Source: Bacteriovoracaceae bacterium UBA2394 (GTDB lineage Bacteria > Bdellovibrionota > UBA2394). From it: a DNA stretch of 6,989 nt. The first letter of the stretch is position 1. Every line of letters begins with the position of its first letter. The notes below the pieces were generated by a model, which made no database searches, was not told the origin of the DNA, and was given only the letters and a program-made list of their open reading frames with translations. The translations under genes and the position numbers were made by a program. This document shows, piece after piece, positions 6,490 through 6,989 of this stretch. Location: NCBI GenBank assembly GCA_002343335.1, contig DDSI01000182.1, forward strand, positions 1 through 6,989. The letters run 5' to 3'.

Positions 6490-6518
6490 TATATAGTCAG
6501 GCTTTAAAGGCGAGTCAC
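6490..6518 (-). promoter_or_regulatory. Possible promoter in front of lepA
   Basis: On the minus strand GTGACT (6518-6513, 4 of 6 matches to TTGACA), a 17-base spacer and TATATA (6495-6490, 4 of 6 to TATAAT) make a plausible sigma70-type pair. An overlapping TATAAA is a better -10 but would give a 19-base spacer. Transcription would start only about 3-6 bases before the ATG, cutting into the ribosome binding site, so this is either a near-leaderless promoter or chance. Confidence 0.3.
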
Positions 6519-6531
6519 CCGGAGATGCGGT

Positions 6532-6989
6532 TTATTTGGGCTTCGATTGAGATAGAATTTTATGAATATCGTCGAGAACCGCTTTGGCACGAAGACTATG
6601 GGGATCCATTTGAAGCGCTTGCTCTAATATGGGCTTCGCGACGTCCGGTCGGCCTGCTGCAAAACAAGTCACGCCCAAATCCACACGCGCGTCGACATAG
6701 TTTGGAAACATCTTAAGCGCCATTTCAAAACATTTCGCAGCCGCCTGTAGATTTTTCATGTGAGCGTAACAAAGGCCCGCATTTCGCACGGCCAAAAATG
6801 ACTTGGGATGCTTTTTGACAAGGGCGTCGAATACTTTGATCGCCTCTTCCCATTTTTCACGGCGCATAAGAACCACCCCGCGATTGAGTAAAGCATCGTG
6901 ATAGTTTGGATCGTATTTCAAACACTCCGTTAAATATTTGTCCGCAAGTTCGAGCTTACCTGCCTCCATGTAGGCGTAACCTAAATTAC
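6532..6989 (-). CDS. TPR-repeat protein (C-terminal part, 5' end outside the window)
   Basis: The frame stays open to the right edge (NLGYAYMEAGKLELADKYL is read across the internal ATG at 6967-6969), so the true start lies outside the window and about 151 C-terminal residues are seen. They form four consecutive 34-residue tetratricopeptide repeats with the usual W/L-G-Y-A-F-A-P spacing: NLGYAYMEAGK, NRGVVLMRREK, NAGLCYAHMKN and DLGVTCFAAGR each open a repeat, and each ends near a Pro (YDPN, KHPK, MFPN, MDPH). A short lysine-rich tail, ILSQSKPK, closes the protein. TPR arrays bind partner proteins, so the partner cannot be named. No signal peptide or anchor is visible in this part. The stop is 53 bases before lepA; co-transcription is possible. 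Confidence 0.9.
   Translation of the reverse strand, partial: NLGYAYMEAGKLELADKYLTECLKYDPNYHDALLNRGVVLMRREKWEEAIKVFDALVKKHPKSFLAVRNAGLCYAHMKNLQAAAKCFEMALKMFPNYVDARVDLGVTCFAAGRPDVAKPILEQALQMDPHSLRAKAVLDDIHKILSQSKPK

Overview
All supported genes lie on the minus strand, so they read from right to left. The sequence looks like a Gram-negative chromosome of moderate GC content. The LepA sequence style, the secreted protein and the DUF4845-like neighbour of lepA suggest a deltaproteobacterial or Bdellovibrionota-type organism. That placement is an inference from protein style; no rRNA or other marker is present. I see no mobile element, CRISPR array, tRNA, rRNA or sign of recent transfer.

Right part (6989 to 4240): the 3' portion of a TPR-repeat protein gene, then a complete lepA (elongation factor 4), then a small single-pass membrane protein. 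That small protein resembles the DUF4845 family, which in many proteobacteria sits near lepA-lepB-rnc-era. Here it follows lepA directly, with no lepB between them. A gap of about 100 bases separates this group from the next.

Left part (4135 to 1): a tightly packed pyrimidine biosynthesis cluster. It starts with a small secreted protein of unknown function, followed 17 bases later by pyrB (aspartate carbamoyltransferase), pyrC (dihydroorotase, 4-base overlap), carA (glutaminase subunit of carbamoyl phosphate synthetase, 17-base overlap) and the start of an unrecognised protein (4-base overlap) that runs off the left edge. CarA supplies ammonia for carbamoyl phosphate, PyrB condenses it with aspartate and PyrC closes the ring, so the cluster covers the first three steps of UMP synthesis apart from the large subunit CarB. 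carB, pyrI and pyrR are not in the window, and I recognise no PyrR-type attenuator.

The window is mostly housekeeping. The most unusual local signal is that several gene starts carry short inverted repeats that overlap the ribosome binding site or start codon. The clearest is a 9-bp stem at the DUF4845-like gene with the Shine-Dalgarno sequence in its loop. Other points worth checking are a secreted protein heading a pyrimidine operon, unusual residues in conserved PyrB motifs, and a lysine-rich N-terminal extension on CarA.
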